Assembly (NCBI GenBank): GCA_949358305.1
Contig: OX442319.1
Span: 248,001-312,000, forward strand
Origin: Strigamia acuminata
Taxonomy: Eukaryota; Arthropoda; Chilopoda; Geophilomorpha; Linotaeniidae
Reading direction: 5' to 3'
DNA: 64,000 nucleotides
The translations under genes were made by a program, and so were the position numbers. Shown here in pieces: positions 9,937 through 21,388 of the stretch (the first letter of the stretch is position 1; the number at the start of each line of letters is the position of its first letter). The notes below the pieces were generated by a model. The model had not been told where the DNA came from and made no database searches. It saw only the letters and a program-made list of their open reading frames with translations.

Positions 9937-11589
9937 TGTGACGGTGACGACCACAACTCCTATCGCATGATAGTACCGGGTATAAGTCGCGTGAATAAGT
10001 GATTAAAATACGAGATAATAAAGACAACAGAGTTTCTCAAAACGTGACATTTATTGTTACTAAACAATATAATCAATCCTAAAGTTATACAAATGACTAA
10101 TGCCGACATTTGGCAAGTTAAATACAAGTTAAACTATACATGAAATTGGCTGTAAAACAGCCCTGAAATAATATGATTACGGTCATTGGTGATCCGGGGT
10201 TCGGGAACGGCAAAACGCCCGCTCGACCGAGTATAGATGTCATCAGATAGCCGGGCTGGCTGTGTCCTCGCGGCTTCCGTCGGCGCTTCGTAATCGTGGA
10301 ACTGGTTCCTTCGCGTTCCTGGTTCGTATCGTGTAATGGTCCGTGTAATGCTGTCTGGTTCGATCCGAGAGGTGCGGTTGACTCATGTGCACCGCCACAA
10401 CTAGGGTTGGAAATTGGTAATGAATAAATGAAGTCATTTATTCGCCAAGGTTCCGCTTGCGAATTACATTTAATTCGCGATGTTGTGAGTTTAATAAATT
10501 AACTCAATAAATTGTATTCAATTTATTGTTACGAATTTGATTCGTCATACAGTGAAATAAGTCTCGTGACTTACTTCGGTTGTTAACTTGTTGCCAAGTT
10601 TAAACAATTAAGGTGTATTTATCAACTACAAAATATAATAAAGGTTAAACATCGCAACACACAATTGCCGTCAAAGTTCGCCTTGCTGAGCAGAACAGTA
10701 TCGCGCGTGCCCTAAATAACAGTGCGGTGAGAGACGGCACTGGTATTCAGGGGGATATAGCCCGCAGTTCTGCACAACAGAATTAATCACCCGAGATACT
10801 ACTCATAAGTAGACTGCTTTGGCACCATCACCGAAGAGATATAACTTTCCCAAACACATAGTGCTACTGGCGGTAACTGCATGTTTTGCATGCAGACTGC
10901 TTTGGCACCATCAGGTGATGGAGTCAATCTCTTGCAGTAACAGTGCTACTGACGGTTACTAAATACTTTGGTATCACACGTGATTCTATTGTCCGACCAC
11001 GAGGATACTTATGCGGGAGGCTTTCTCCTCGGCAAGACCGTTTGACGGAAACATGAACAGTCCGAACTTCGCCTTCAGTTGACGGGGGTTGCATGGCTCA
11101 GCAGAGCCATGCTATGCATAGTCCGGTAGGACCATGCCCTGAGTAAGAAACAGTTATTTGACATGCGGAACATACCAAATAACCAGAAATCAAGAACTAG
11201 CTTTACTTCCTGTTGTCAGGGAGTTTTATACTCGGTGGGATTAGGTTCCACCAATCTCGTATCGCAGGAAGTGGATATGGAGACGCAAATTGGGATTATG
11301 CTAATCTTTTAGCATAAACCGGAACGGGATACCGGGGACAGGAAATGGATACACAGAACGGAAATACATTCTGAAAATGGGTTTCAGGTCGCGTACCCGT
11401 GATAAAGCAAGAATACCTGCTTTGTCTTATTGAGTATTGATAATATAACTTTATATTATCGATCTAACTTATATTTAGTCATAGCAAACATAACAATATG
11501 TTTTGTGAACCATTTCTATGTAAAATAGTAAGTTCGAGGTTGAATTTGCCGCTAGTACTAGTGGCGCCATCTATTGCTAATTTGTCACA
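9937..11589 (-). repeat. Gypsy 3' LTR
   Basis: 1653 bp, starting TGTGAC and ending GTCACA in either orientation. It contains a tandem duplication of about 82-83 bp (AGACTGCTTTGGCACCATCA at 10811 and again at 10894), which also occurs in diverged form in the solo LTR at 3278-5025. Small ORFs in it are not conserved coding sequence. Confidence 0.95.
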
Positions 11590-11600
11590 CATCCCCCTTA
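11590..11600 (-). promoter_or_regulatory. Gypsy polypurine tract
   Basis: On the minus strand TAAGGGGGATG sits directly against the 3' LTR start TGTGAC. Confidence 0.8.
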
Positions 11601-11959
11601 ATAACTAAACATATACTCTTATATTTTATGTTATTCTTTAGGAATATCATTCGTGTCAAATTCATCCATGTCAATAAATATTTTATTTCCAATATTTATA
11701 AGGCCCACGAGTGTTTTTTAATAAACATGTTCTTATCCTTAGGATGCTCAAAAAATGCTTTTTTATTTTCTCCTTTCAGAGACGGTTATAAAAATAGTTT
11801 GGTTATTATTAAAACAATAAACATGAAGTCTTTTCGTATAACGAAGAAGCACTTCTTACAAAAATCTTCGTTAAAGAATTTTCTGGTTACATATTATATT
11901 TTTGTTTTTATCACAGAACACACAAACAAACTGCTAATTGTTTTAACTTTGAACATGGC

Positions 11960-13570
11960 TTAATCTTGACCTTTTTCGGTCTCCGTGGCGGGCTTTTGCC
12001 TGTCCTTTGAAGAAGACTTTTTGCCACGTTTCTTGGCGGGAAGGGGTTCTTCCGGTTGCCGATCTATGAAAAATGCAGCGGTCGCAACAACTTCCGTGGC
12101 GATGGGCGTTTCGGGTGCTTTATCCCCTGCTTCAGGCTGATCAGTCGATCCGTCTTCTTCATCGATCATCTTTTTGAGATCTTCGTAGATGTCAATCACC
12201 GGGGGCAAAACCAAAATCCAGCCTTCACATATTTGGTTTTTCATCTCAGCTGCGATTTTTCCCACGAGCAGATTCCAAAGGTGCTCCAAAATGTTGAAGC
12301 CCTCAACGCGACGTGGATTCAAGATCATTTGCATGATCCTGGTCACGTATCCTACCGTTATTTGATCGGGAAGACCCGTAATCAATTGGCGAGAAATTAT
12401 TATCGCAAGTCGAGCTACGATGGGGTAGTAGTATTCGACCTCCCAAACGAATAACTGTCCTATCTTGGTGTTCGGGGGAACTTGGTAGGGTTCGATTAAG
12501 AATTCGTTCGAAATCCCGTGTTCCGCGATATTTGGCATGGGAACCAATGTGGCTTCTTCCGTTTGGGTCGCGTTATCTACGCAGACAACACTTGGCATTT
12601 TTTCCAAACCCATTTGAAGACCAAGGGGCGTTCTTCGCGAATTCATAAATTCGGGATCCTCGTATACAGCTTTGCCATCGTTAGATAGTAAAGCCTTACA
12701 AAGGTGGCAGGTTGCCCATTTTCGGGGTACTGGATCGAACAACCCTTTAACCACGAATGAAACAAACTTGGGGTTCCAGGGTTGGATTTTCAATCGTCGT
12801 TTTGATCCGAGACAATTCCCGCATGATGCTAAATGGCACCCTGTCCCGGAGCCGGACATCCAACCAACCCCGAAACAGAAGGGGCACGGTATTTCGCCCT
12901 TTGCGAGCTCCAAATTGTCGTGTGGAATTCCCAATTCTAAGTCACGATCGCAGGCGGCTTTTCGACGCAGTGCCTTTTCTTGCTTATTAGCTGCTCTTTG
13001 TTGAGCAGTCATCGGCTGTAGTTTGGGGGCTCTCGTGGACACAAACGTACGTTTTACTCTGGCCGTATTATATCTTGGGGTATACACTACTTCGCGCGAA
13101 GTCGTGGGTGGCGGCGAGTCGTAATGGACGTACTCTCGCTGTTTACGTTTGTTGTCTTGGTGGCGATTTCCCTCGGGATTTCGATTCGCCTCTAATTGGA
13201 CAATCTCGTCCAGACTTCTCTCATGAGAGGTCGACGAATCGTTCATTCGACTCGTACTTGGTTTAGGGATCGACTGTAAAGGATGGCTTTTGGAAAAACT
13301 GTCCTTTTTTGGTATAATGAAGGTTTCTTGGGTAACCTCCATCGCCGTTTTGGGTACAGCCGTTTTTGGGCGAATTTCCTTTGGGAGAGCGTCTGGGTTG
13401 TTTCGGGCCCAGGTTAATATGTCCCATCCTTTTTGGTCGAGCACAATAGGAGTATTTGGCGCTCCCGGGACCGTTACGATGGTCGGGTTGACTGTTGGCG
13501 TGTCTTCTTCCTCCGAAGAACTCGACTGAATCACAATTCGCCGCTTTTTAATTGGTATCTTCTTGACCAT
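11960..13570 (-). CDS. Gypsy ORF3, env-position protein with DnaJ-like cysteine cluster, function unknown
   Basis: 536 codons starting at ATG (complement 13568-13570), 517 bp downstream of the pol stop, where errantivirus-like elements carry env. It is not an envelope protein: I see no signal peptide, furin site or transmembrane helix. Residues 1-200 are basic, Ser/Pro-rich and look disordered (KKRR near the start). Residues 229-253 carry CPFCFGVG, whose C-x2-C-x-G-x-G spacing matches a DnaJ zinc-finger half-site, then Cys245, Cys250 and Cys253 (CGNCLGSKR). A further CHLC pair is at 288-291. The middle (about 370-450) is hydrophobic and helical, and the C-terminus is KKRGKKSSSK-rich. It may bind nucleic acid or protein; it would need splicing or an internal promoter for expression. 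No homologue recognised. Confidence 0.8.
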   Translation of the reverse strand: MVKKIPIKKRRIVIQSSSSEEEDTPTVNPTIVTVPGAPNTPIVLDQKGWDILTWARNNPDALPKEIRPKTAVPKTAMEVTQETFIIPKKDSFSKSHPLQSIPKPSTSRMNDSSTSHERSLDEIVQLEANRNPEGNRHQDNKRKQREYVHYDSPPPTTSREVVYTPRYNTARVKRTFVSTRAPKLQPMTAQQRAANKQEKALRRKAACDRDLELGIPHDNLELAKGEIPCPFCFGVGWMSGSGTGCHLASCGNCLGSKRRLKIQPWNPKFVSFVVKGLFDPVPRKWATCHLCKALLSNDGKAVYEDPEFMNSRRTPLGLQMGLEKMPSVVCVDNATQTEEATLVPMPNIAEHGISNEFLIEPYQVPPNTKIGQLFVWEVEYYYPIVARLAIIISRQLITGLPDQITVGYVTRIMQMILNPRRVEGFNILEHLWNLLVGKIAAEMKNQICEGWILVLPPVIDIYEDLKKMIDEEDGSTDQPEAGDKAPETPIATEVVATAAFFIDRQPEEPLPAKKRGKKSSSKDRQKPATETEKGQD

Positions 13571-14086
13571 AATTCTACAAATATAGAAAACGTTTTAGTT
13601 TTATTTGCAATACTTTTGTATGCGCGCGCCCTCTATGGAGAAGACGCGTAACTCAATTTACGAATTTTATAATTATAATTCGTTACAACTTTTCACTTTT
13701 GTGCATTGATAATTTCATCGAACTTACGAAAATGTCCTGCTTCCTTTAGAAGCGTAGCTTGTAGAATTCTAAGTGTAGTCGCCTCGACGATAACTTGGAG
13801 TTTAGAGCACGTGGCTTTCAAATCCTCCGCCGCTAGTAAACGAATTCCGCTGTATTCGCTGATTTATAGCTAACAATGTCAACGCGTTTGACCGTGATTT
13901 TCGTTGAATTCGACAAAGTTCTTCTCCTCTCACGTGTGTGTTAGAAGACTGAATATAGAACGAATCTTTTACTCTCCACCCGGGGTCATAATTTATCAGG
14001 TGACTTCGCGAATTTTCAATTTGAATATTCAATATCCGATTTAAATCAATATCTTTTAGAATATTCTTTTTATATTAAGAATCTTT
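13571..14086 (-). other. Gypsy spacer between pol and ORF3
   Basis: About 516 bp without a supported ORF. It could hold a splice acceptor or promoter for ORF3; I could not fix either. Confidence 0.4.
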
Positions 14087-17000
14087 TTAACGACGTTCTT
14101 GAATCATCTGCACAAAATCCGTAGTGTATTTCGGATTTGGCCTCGAAGTTCTTTTCGGTCTCGAGATTATTTCCGGAAGGTCAGCTGTTCGCTTCCGTTT
14201 ATTCGAGTTATTACTTCGTGTATCGATAATCTCGTTTCCATTTTCATTTGAGGTAGGAATTATTCTTTCTTCTTGTTCAAGACTTTCTTGAGGAAGTTCT
14301 TCCATATCTTGATTATCTAATTCTTGTGAATTAGATTTGTTAAATTCGGAATTTGCCGACATCCAATCAGGGTTTGGGTGATCTTCCAATTTTCCTTTTT
14401 TCTGACCCAGAGTCCATGTCTCAATCGGGTATGAAGGGATATACGGGGTGAGATCATCCGTATTTATTGATGGTTCAATTGAATCATCTAATAATTTTCG
14501 TAAGGCGTATGCACCTCCTGTTAATACGGCCGTGATTTCCCACGGTCCGTCTCGTTTTTCAGCAAATCCTTTAATAATGCCTTTGTCTTGATTGGAAAGA
14601 ATATGTGTATTTTTCCAGACTAAATCACCTACTTCATATTTGCAAATATGAAATTTATTACGGTGAATTCTGTCGTGTTTCTCGTAATTTAGTTGGATCC
14701 TACGGTGCATTTCTTGGTGTGCTCTTCGTAGAATCCCGAGTAAATTAAACACGAATTCCTCAGGGTTATTTTTATCGAATTTATTCGCGTGTTGAATAAT
14801 TCGCGGGTCGAAAGGTAGTGTTACTATTCTTCCCGTATTTAATAAAAATGGCGTCGATCCGGTTGCTTCGGATTTTGCCGTCCTGGATGCAAATGCAAAT
14901 TCATTCAGAAAACGTGGCCAGTGAGAGTGCACATCAGAATAAATTGCAAGCATTATTTTGATATCCCTGTTTGCCCGTTCTGTGGGGTTGGCCTGAGCAT
15001 GATAAGGACTTATATGAGTCATTTTAATGTTGTGCCTTTTACAGAAACCCTCATAGATGGTGGATGCGAACTGTTTTCCATTATCGCTGATAATTTTCCT
15101 GGGGTAACCCCATCTATGTACGATATCACCTAATTTTGTTATAATTGCTTCACTTGAAGCTTTGCTTAATGGGGCTAATTCTACCCATTTAGTACATTGA
15201 TCGATTCCTACTAAAATATATTTATGTTGGTATTGTCCAGCGGGTTTGGGACCCATGAAGTCTAAACAAAGAACTTCCCATGGCTGTGCCATATTGTGAG
15301 GAGTATAACTCGCTCTGTGTTTGCGGTGTTGACTAGGTTTGTATTGTTGGCAATGAACACAACTACGAACATAATTACACGTGTCTTTGCTCATTTTAGG
15401 CCAATAATAGATGAGTTTCGCTCGTTCGAGCGTTTTACTCATCCCCGCGTGTCCACTTAACGGATGTCCGTGGCATGCGAACAACACTCGTCGTACTAAA
15501 GACGGTGGAATCACCGCTTTAAATCCGTTGCCGGAATCATTTAATTCTTCTTCAAATGTTGGTTTGAAGAAGATTAACATTTCAGAATCATTACTATTCT
15601 CATCTTCATTATCATGATTTTCTTTGAAATCTAGTTGGTAGCCTTTGATGTCTTTCATCCATCGCTTAGTTTTCCTATTTTTCTTTTGTTCAACTTCATC
15701 TAACTTTAGATGAGTTATTATTTTTCTGCATTCGTAATCTTTGAGCTGAGCTTCGATGATTTCTGCTCTGGTAGGAGGAACTATACTTAGTACTTCGGTT
15801 AACGCACTAAATAAAGTTTCTGGTTCAACATGACCTTTCTCCCCCTTTTCCAAAGAATTATTTAATTTTTTGGAATAATCAAACTTTACTGACACGTTTG
15901 TTAAGAACTGACAAGGTTTTGGTTCTTCTCTACGAGTAACTTCTTTATTTCCGTCCCACTCGGGCCAGAATTGAGTTATTTCTGTGGGTTCGATATAATC
16001 ATCCTTCGGAATGTCTTCAATACTCAAAGGAGCTCTTGAAAATGCGTCTGCGACTTGATTTTGAGTACCACGACGATACTTAATTTTAAAGGCGCCGCAT
16101 TGCAGTTTAATTGCCCATCGGCCAAAACGACCAGAAGGTTCTGGCGTCCCCATTAGCCATTTTAAGGCTTCTGCATCTGACTCCAGGGTGAAAGACGTGT
16201 ATTCTATGTAAGGGCGGAAACGTTCTACAGCCCATACTACCGCTAGACACTCTAGTTCGGGAGTAGTGTAACGTTGCTCGGCTCCTCGAAGTACGCGACT
16301 AGCGTAAGCTACGGGTCTTGGAGTTTTAATCCATTTGTCCTTGTTTTTGTCAAGAAAATCCACATCTTGGCATAATACCGCTCCTAATCCTGAATGTGAA
16401 GCGTCCGTTAGAATCACAAAGGGTTCGAGCATATTAGGTATTAATAAAACTTGAGTTTCGTCGCATAAGATGTCTTTAATTCTTTCGAAAGCGTCCATTT
16501 GCTCTTGTCCCCAGACAAAAGTTGCTTTCTCATGCATTATGCTAGTCAGTGGAGTAGCAATTTCACCGTGGTTAGGAATAAACTTCCTAAAGAAATTTGC
16601 CAACCCGTGAAACCTTTGAACATCTTTCGATGTTTTTGGGGTTGGAAATTTTCGTACTGACGCGATTTTGTCAGGATCCGGGGCCAATCCATTTGGAGTG
16701 ATTAAATGTCCCAGAAATTTTAGCGTAGTTCTGCCGAACTTAGACTTTTCTTTATTTACGGACAAGTTGGCTTTGTCTAGTCGTTCTAAGACATCTTTGA
16801 TGTGACCGAGATGTTGGTCCCAGGTCTGAGAAAAGATGATTACATCGTCTAAATAGACTAATGCATGTTTATATAACGCGTCACCCATAACTTGTTCCAT
16901 TAGAGCTTGAAATGTACAAGGCGCGTTACATAACCCAAATGGCATACGTACAAATTGATAGTTGCCTTTTGGAGTATAGAAAGCAGTTTTCTGCTTATCT

Positions 17001-18417
17001 TCATCTTCCATCTCTACTTGATAATATCCTTTTGTAAGGTCAAGTGAGGTGAAGTATTTTGCCTGATTCGTATTGTGCATGAGCAAATCAATACTGGGCA
17101 TTTGGATTGCATTGATTTCGGTGATCGCATTTAGCCATCGGTAATCAATACATAACCTATATGTGCCATTTGGTTTGGCAACTATTACGGGATGACTTAT
17201 ATAAGGTCCCGTAGATTTCTCAATGAGATTCTCTGCTTCTAGCTCTTCAACTAGTTTGGTCATAATCGCAATTTTAGCTGGATTGTACATGCGAAATGGT
17301 TGTTTTTTCCATTTCGCGTCCTTTTTAAACGTAATCTTATGTTTAGCAAGGTTCGTACAACCAACTTTGTCCCGAAAGACGTGCTTGATTCCGGAAATTA
17401 CTTCTAGTAATTTGGTCTTTTCCTCGTCGGAGCAATCACAATCTTTCACCAACAATTCTTCCCAATTGTCGGGTGTATGAGTGATTGTTCCGTCGTTTTT
17501 TATTGTGCGTAACCTCGCTAGACTGTCATTAAGTTCGTTATCTACGTAAGGCGCAGTCCAACCAGGTTTGTTGTCACAATCAAATTCAGCTCGTGCTGGA
17601 TTTAAATTGATTGTGGTACGACGCATAAAATTGTGTCCTAAAATTAGGCCACACACATTTCTGTCTAAAATGATGAAATTCATTGGAGTGAATTCTACTC
17701 CATCCGCCCATTGAACACAAAGGGTTATTTGCCCTAACGGGATATGAGTTATGCCGACGGCACAAACTTTCATATTTCGGGGGCAATCTTGAATGAAGTC
17801 AGGGGAGGCACAAGTACTGTCAAGTAATTGTAATCCAATAAAACATTGGGTGGCTCCTGAATCCATTAAAGCATTATAGGTGAGTCCACCTATTGTTACT
17901 TTCATTCGGGGGTCGTCGATACTGTTTCCCAAACGTTTGATGCGTTCAACTACTTCAGCTCTCTTGAGCTGATGTTCTTTGACATATTTACGAAGTCTAT
18001 GATGTCTAGATAATTTCGAGGAGATATCTAAATTTTCCATCATTGCCTCCAAACTTTCGCATACTCCTCCACTAGAACTAGTGGTTTCCTCTCGAACAGG
18101 AGGATTTATAGCGCTTTCAACTATTGCATTCAAGGACTCTCGCCAAGATTCGTCCCCCTTATCCGTAGGAAAGAGGTCGTCATCGAATGATGTAAACGGA
18201 TTTTCAGTCTCTTCCACCGAAAAAGGAGTGTTAGGATAAGGTTCCTTAAATGCATACTTTGGATTTCTTTTCCTAGTTTTACGATTAGGTCGTTTAATTT
18301 CCTCATCTTGAATTACTAATTTATTCAGCGTTTCGTTTAAAACATTTTCTATTTCTGAGGATAATGTACTACTCTGGTTTTTTAGGGGGTTTTCGGTAAC
18401 CCCCTCTACTAGTTTTT
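14087..18417 (-). CDS. pol: Gypsy Pol polyprotein: protease, reverse transcriptase, RNase H, integrase
   Basis: The frame is open from the gag frameshift site at about 18417 to the stop at 14087. The first in-frame GTG (18217) is not a start; expression as Gag-Pol is expected. In order: aspartic protease with MDSGATQ (about 17850-17863); RT with FGLCNAPCTFQ and the catalytic YLDD (about 16842-16860); RNase H with LTDASHSG (about 16387-16410); integrase zinc domain H-x4-H ... C-x2-C (about 15300-15480); integrase core with CLDFMGP, SDNGKQF and NPTERANR, giving the D, D and E residues; then a GPWEI segment like the GPY/F module and an acidic, basic-ended tail. All catalytic residues are present and there is no internal stop, so it should be active. 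Confidence 0.95.
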
Positions 18418-18418
18418 T
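18384..18418 (-). promoter_or_regulatory. -1 ribosomal frameshift signal between gag and pol
   Basis: On the minus strand the heptamer AAAAAAC (18412-18418) lies in the gag frame as A-AAA-AAC immediately before the gag stop TAG (18409-18411). The pol frame is -1 relative to gag and open through the site. Six bases after the heptamer an 8-bp perfect stem begins, arms AGGGGGTT and AACCCCCT around a 6-base loop (18384-18405). Slippery heptamer, spacer and stem all fit the standard -1 frameshift layout. Confidence 0.88.
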
Positions 18419-20520
18419 GGGGCCGGTGGACCTTCAATCGCCAAAGGTGGAGTGGTTGCATTTTTTGGATCCAAAAATTTAGTGAATAAGTCCGACATGG
18501 ATTTTGTCATACTAGTTTGCATAGTAGTTTTGAAGTCTTCAAGTTTTTGGTCCAAAGATTCAGCGGTCACCCAATTTTGCCTCTGTCGTTTAAAAAGATC
18601 AGAGGCGGGATTGGTATTGGTATTATTACCAGTACCTTGGGGCTTGTCCTGAACAAATTTTCTTTTTTGTAACAAAGGACATTCCCTCTTAAAGTGTCCT
18701 GGTTGATTACAATGGAAACATTTTCCAGTTGCTTTCTCCGATAGGGCACATACCATGTTGTTGAATCCAACATCGTTTTCAAGATTGTCTGTCTCGTCAG
18801 ATTCCATAGGTACAACTTCTGGTTCGGCGTTCAACGTCTGAGTAGAGCGTATGAGTGGGCGCGAACTCCTGGCGTCTTTACCTTTTTGAGTATTTGACGG
18901 GACAGTTTCGTCCTCTTTATTGGCAATAGTGTCCACACTAGCATTTTGGGCTTCAAAAAGGGCCCTATTTTGTCGGACAAATTGAAATATGTCATTAAAT
19001 GATTCTTCATAGAGACCTCTATCGATTATTCGATTGTAACTAACTAAGTTCAAATTCTCGAGAAGAGTAGGAGCTTCATCTCTTTTTGAATAAGATCCTT
19101 GAGCTTGTTTAAATCTCAAAAGAAATGTATAGAGTGGCTCTTCTGGGCCCTGGATTAAATTTCGAAGCTTTCGGGCTCGGGTGACAGGGATCATGTCAAA
19201 CTCCGCCAAAAACATCTTTTCGAAAGTTTTCCAGTCAACAAATTTGTCGAGGTTATCGGTATGCCATTCGTGGGCTATACCAGATAAATAAGTTGGTATT
19301 CCGCGTTTTACCATCTCATCTAGAGTTAAACCTTTAGCGACAGCGACTGTTTTGGCTGTAGCTAAAAATTTAGCCACGTCCTTCTGTTTTCCATCAAAAA
19401 CAGGCATATCTTGACCTTTGAAAAAGGTTTTATTTGAATTGTTTGCATTATTATTTTGCTGTGCATTATTCTGCATAAATTGTTGTACTTGCTGTGCACA
19501 ATCAGTTTGAATATTTCGCACATAGGTAAGGATGGTTCCCAAGTCGTTGGTAGAAAATCTCGCTTGAGATGAACTACCAGCGGAGGATGCCGAACCAGAA
19601 TTTTGTTCAAAATTGGGCAGATTTCCCTTAGGGACCTGATTGTCCTGGGGGATTTCTCTCCTCGGAGGAACATAATTTTCATGCTGTGTATGATTGCCAG
19701 ATGGTACATGTTGTCCATGTGGAACACTACTTTTATTTTGTACACGTTCTGGGGGTGTCTGATTTGAACGAGTTCTTCCCGCCGGTAAATTTTGAATAAC
19801 GGGGGACGGTGAGATCGGATCGGATCTCCTTGGAGTTCGATTTGACACTCTTTTTGACTGCGTTGGGGGAACAAACTGTCCTTTCCCCGGTGTCGGAGGG
19901 GCATAATGTCTATTTCCAGATGTTGGAGTAACATACTGTCTATGTCCCGAGTTTTGGGAGACATTTTGTCTATTCCCTGAAGTTTGGGGGATAAAACCCG
20001 AATTACTATTGTTAATCATTCGATTAACACTAGTCGATCTAGACCTTGGTTTGGCTAGATTTAAAGGACTATTAGAACTGGGTGTTCTTTGTCCAGAACT
20101 TTGTTGACTACGGGATCGGCTAAACGATGGCTCGCGTACCATTCTATCGTTTAGCTGGGGAGTCGACCCTATCCGGGCTTGATATCCCAACCTCTTTTTA
20201 GGAGAGGGAAAGTCCAGCTTACGATTCGTGGGAATCGTTTTCCGTGGGGTTCGGTGTGAAGTCCGCGAATGCCGACTTTCGTTCTCCGAATCTTCATCTT
20301 CATCGGGTCTAATTCTCTGATTTCTTTTCTCAAGTACGCGTACATGATTAACCGCTTCGGTTATTGTTTTGAAATCAACCCGATTCAGATTATAGAGTTG
20401 ACAATACTCTGTTAAATCGTCCGGAATTAAATCCGTTTGGTCTTCGAGTCGGACGTAACTATTTTCCAAGTTTCTGTCATCGACTTCTCGTTCATTCATA
20501 TGAATGTTTTCGTCAGACAT
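18409..20520 (-). CDS. gag: Gypsy Gag
   Basis: 703 codons from the ATG at 20518-20520 (MSDENIH); a 14-codon longer start at 20562 is possible but less likely. An acidic N-terminal part is followed by a long Ser/Pro/Gln-rich low-complexity region with repeats of the type SGNRQ/SGHRQ/SGNRH. Then comes a retrotransposon gag capsid-like core (about residues 370-530, with FDGKQKDVAKFLATAK and EWHTDNLDKF). A CCHC zinc knuckle CFHCNQPGHFKREC follows, then a basic tail ending at the frameshift site. Gag forms the particle and packages the RNA. The frame is complete. Confidence 0.92.
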   Translation of the reverse strand: MSDENIHMNEREVDDRNLENSYVRLEDQTDLIPDDLTEYCQLYNLNRVDFKTITEAVNHVRVLEKRNQRIRPDEDEDSENESRHSRTSHRTPRKTIPTNRKLDFPSPKKRLGYQARIGSTPQLNDRMVREPSFSRSRSQQSSGQRTPSSNSPLNLAKPRSRSTSVNRMINNSNSGFIPQTSGNRQNVSQNSGHRQYVTPTSGNRHYAPPTPGKGQFVPPTQSKRVSNRTPRRSDPISPSPVIQNLPAGRTRSNQTPPERVQNKSSVPHGQHVPSGNHTQHENYVPPRREIPQDNQVPKGNLPNFEQNSGSASSAGSSSQARFSTNDLGTILTYVRNIQTDCAQQVQQFMQNNAQQNNNANNSNKTFFKGQDMPVFDGKQKDVAKFLATAKTVAVAKGLTLDEMVKRGIPTYLSGIAHEWHTDNLDKFVDWKTFEKMFLAEFDMIPVTRARKLRNLIQGPEEPLYTFLLRFKQAQGSYSKRDEAPTLLENLNLVSYNRIIDRGLYEESFNDIFQFVRQNRALFEAQNASVDTIANKEDETVPSNTQKGKDARSSRPLIRSTQTLNAEPEVVPMESDETDNLENDVGFNNMVCALSEKATGKCFHCNQPGHFKRECPLLQKRKFVQDKPQGTGNNTNTNPASDLFKRQRQNWVTAESLDQKLEDFKTTMQTSMTKSMSDLFTKFLDPKNATTPPLAIEGPPAPKN

Positions 20521-21368
20521 AATAAAAGTTTTAAATTCTTTATTACTAAAGAACGATAACACACTTTATAAAATATACACTTCAAAATAACAATACACTT
20601 CGATAAGGTTAAGCTTAAACTCCACGCGGTGGTTAAACGTGTTAAACTATCGACAAACTTTAAACAAAAGAAAATTAAATTTCGCGTGGTTTAATACGCG
20701 TTAAACTATTATCAAACTAGAACAAAATCAAACGAAATCTTCTACAGGTAAACTAGCGTTTGGAAAGAAATACGCTTTAAACTATTATTAGAATAGTAGA
20801 TGGAATACACTTAACTTTGCTGGTCTACGGCGTGGAAATTTCGAATCGGGACTAAACGGGACGGCGTGGTCAAGATGGCTACTGGAACACGTGTACGCGG
20901 GTCTGGTCTGGATACGAATGGTCCTCTGCAGTCTGGATCCGCGTGGTATCGAGGATCGATAATCCTTTAATCCCTCGATACTTTATTGGTGGAAAATCTT
21001 TTTATCCAATGATAAAATGGAGACTAATCCTTTACTTACAGTAGTTTTCTACTACGTCCGCACTTTGGTCTGGTCAATCTCGTTATTGATTGGATAATTC
21101 TTTCGAAAATATTCAATCAACATTGAAACTGTTTTTACAGACCTTCCGTGAAAATTTAGAAAATAAATTCTTTCAATTGTTGGAGTGTTTTATAACACAA
21201 CATAACATTCCCTTTAATGTTAGATATTCTTATGAATTCCAACGTTTTTAAAGACATTTTCTTACTTCGTAAAAGTAGAAATATATAATTCGTTTCAAAA
21301 TGTTATAATCTTTATTTATCTCAATTTTCACTTTCTATTAAATTCGGTAAATTTAAACTTTGCAACCT
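20521..21368 (-). other. Gypsy 5' leader
   Basis: About 850 bp between the primer-binding site and gag; AT-rich, no ORF. It would hold the packaging signal. Confidence 0.5.
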
Positions 21369-21386
21369 ATCTCGGTGGGACCTCCA
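21369..21386 (-). promoter_or_regulatory. Gypsy primer-binding site, tRNA-Gln
   Basis: On the minus strand TGGAGGTCCCACCGAGAT begins two bases inside the 5' LTR. Its complement is ATCTCGGTGGGACCT plus CCA, the 3' end of an animal tRNA-Gln that begins GGTCCCA. The assignment rests on recalled tRNA sequence. Confidence 0.75.
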
Positions 21387-21388
21387 CG

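Noticed and set aside
11960-13570. Envelope gene of an errantivirus-like element
   Set aside because: No signal peptide, transmembrane segment or cleavage motif; the protein is basic with zinc-type cysteines.
12056-13651. Plus-strand ORFs of 60-132 codons in this region
   Set aside because: They are antisense shadows of the Gypsy ORF3.
14087-18217. pol beginning at its own start codon at 18217
   Set aside because: That codon is GTG, and the frame is open further up to the gag frameshift site, so Gag-Pol fusion is the better model.
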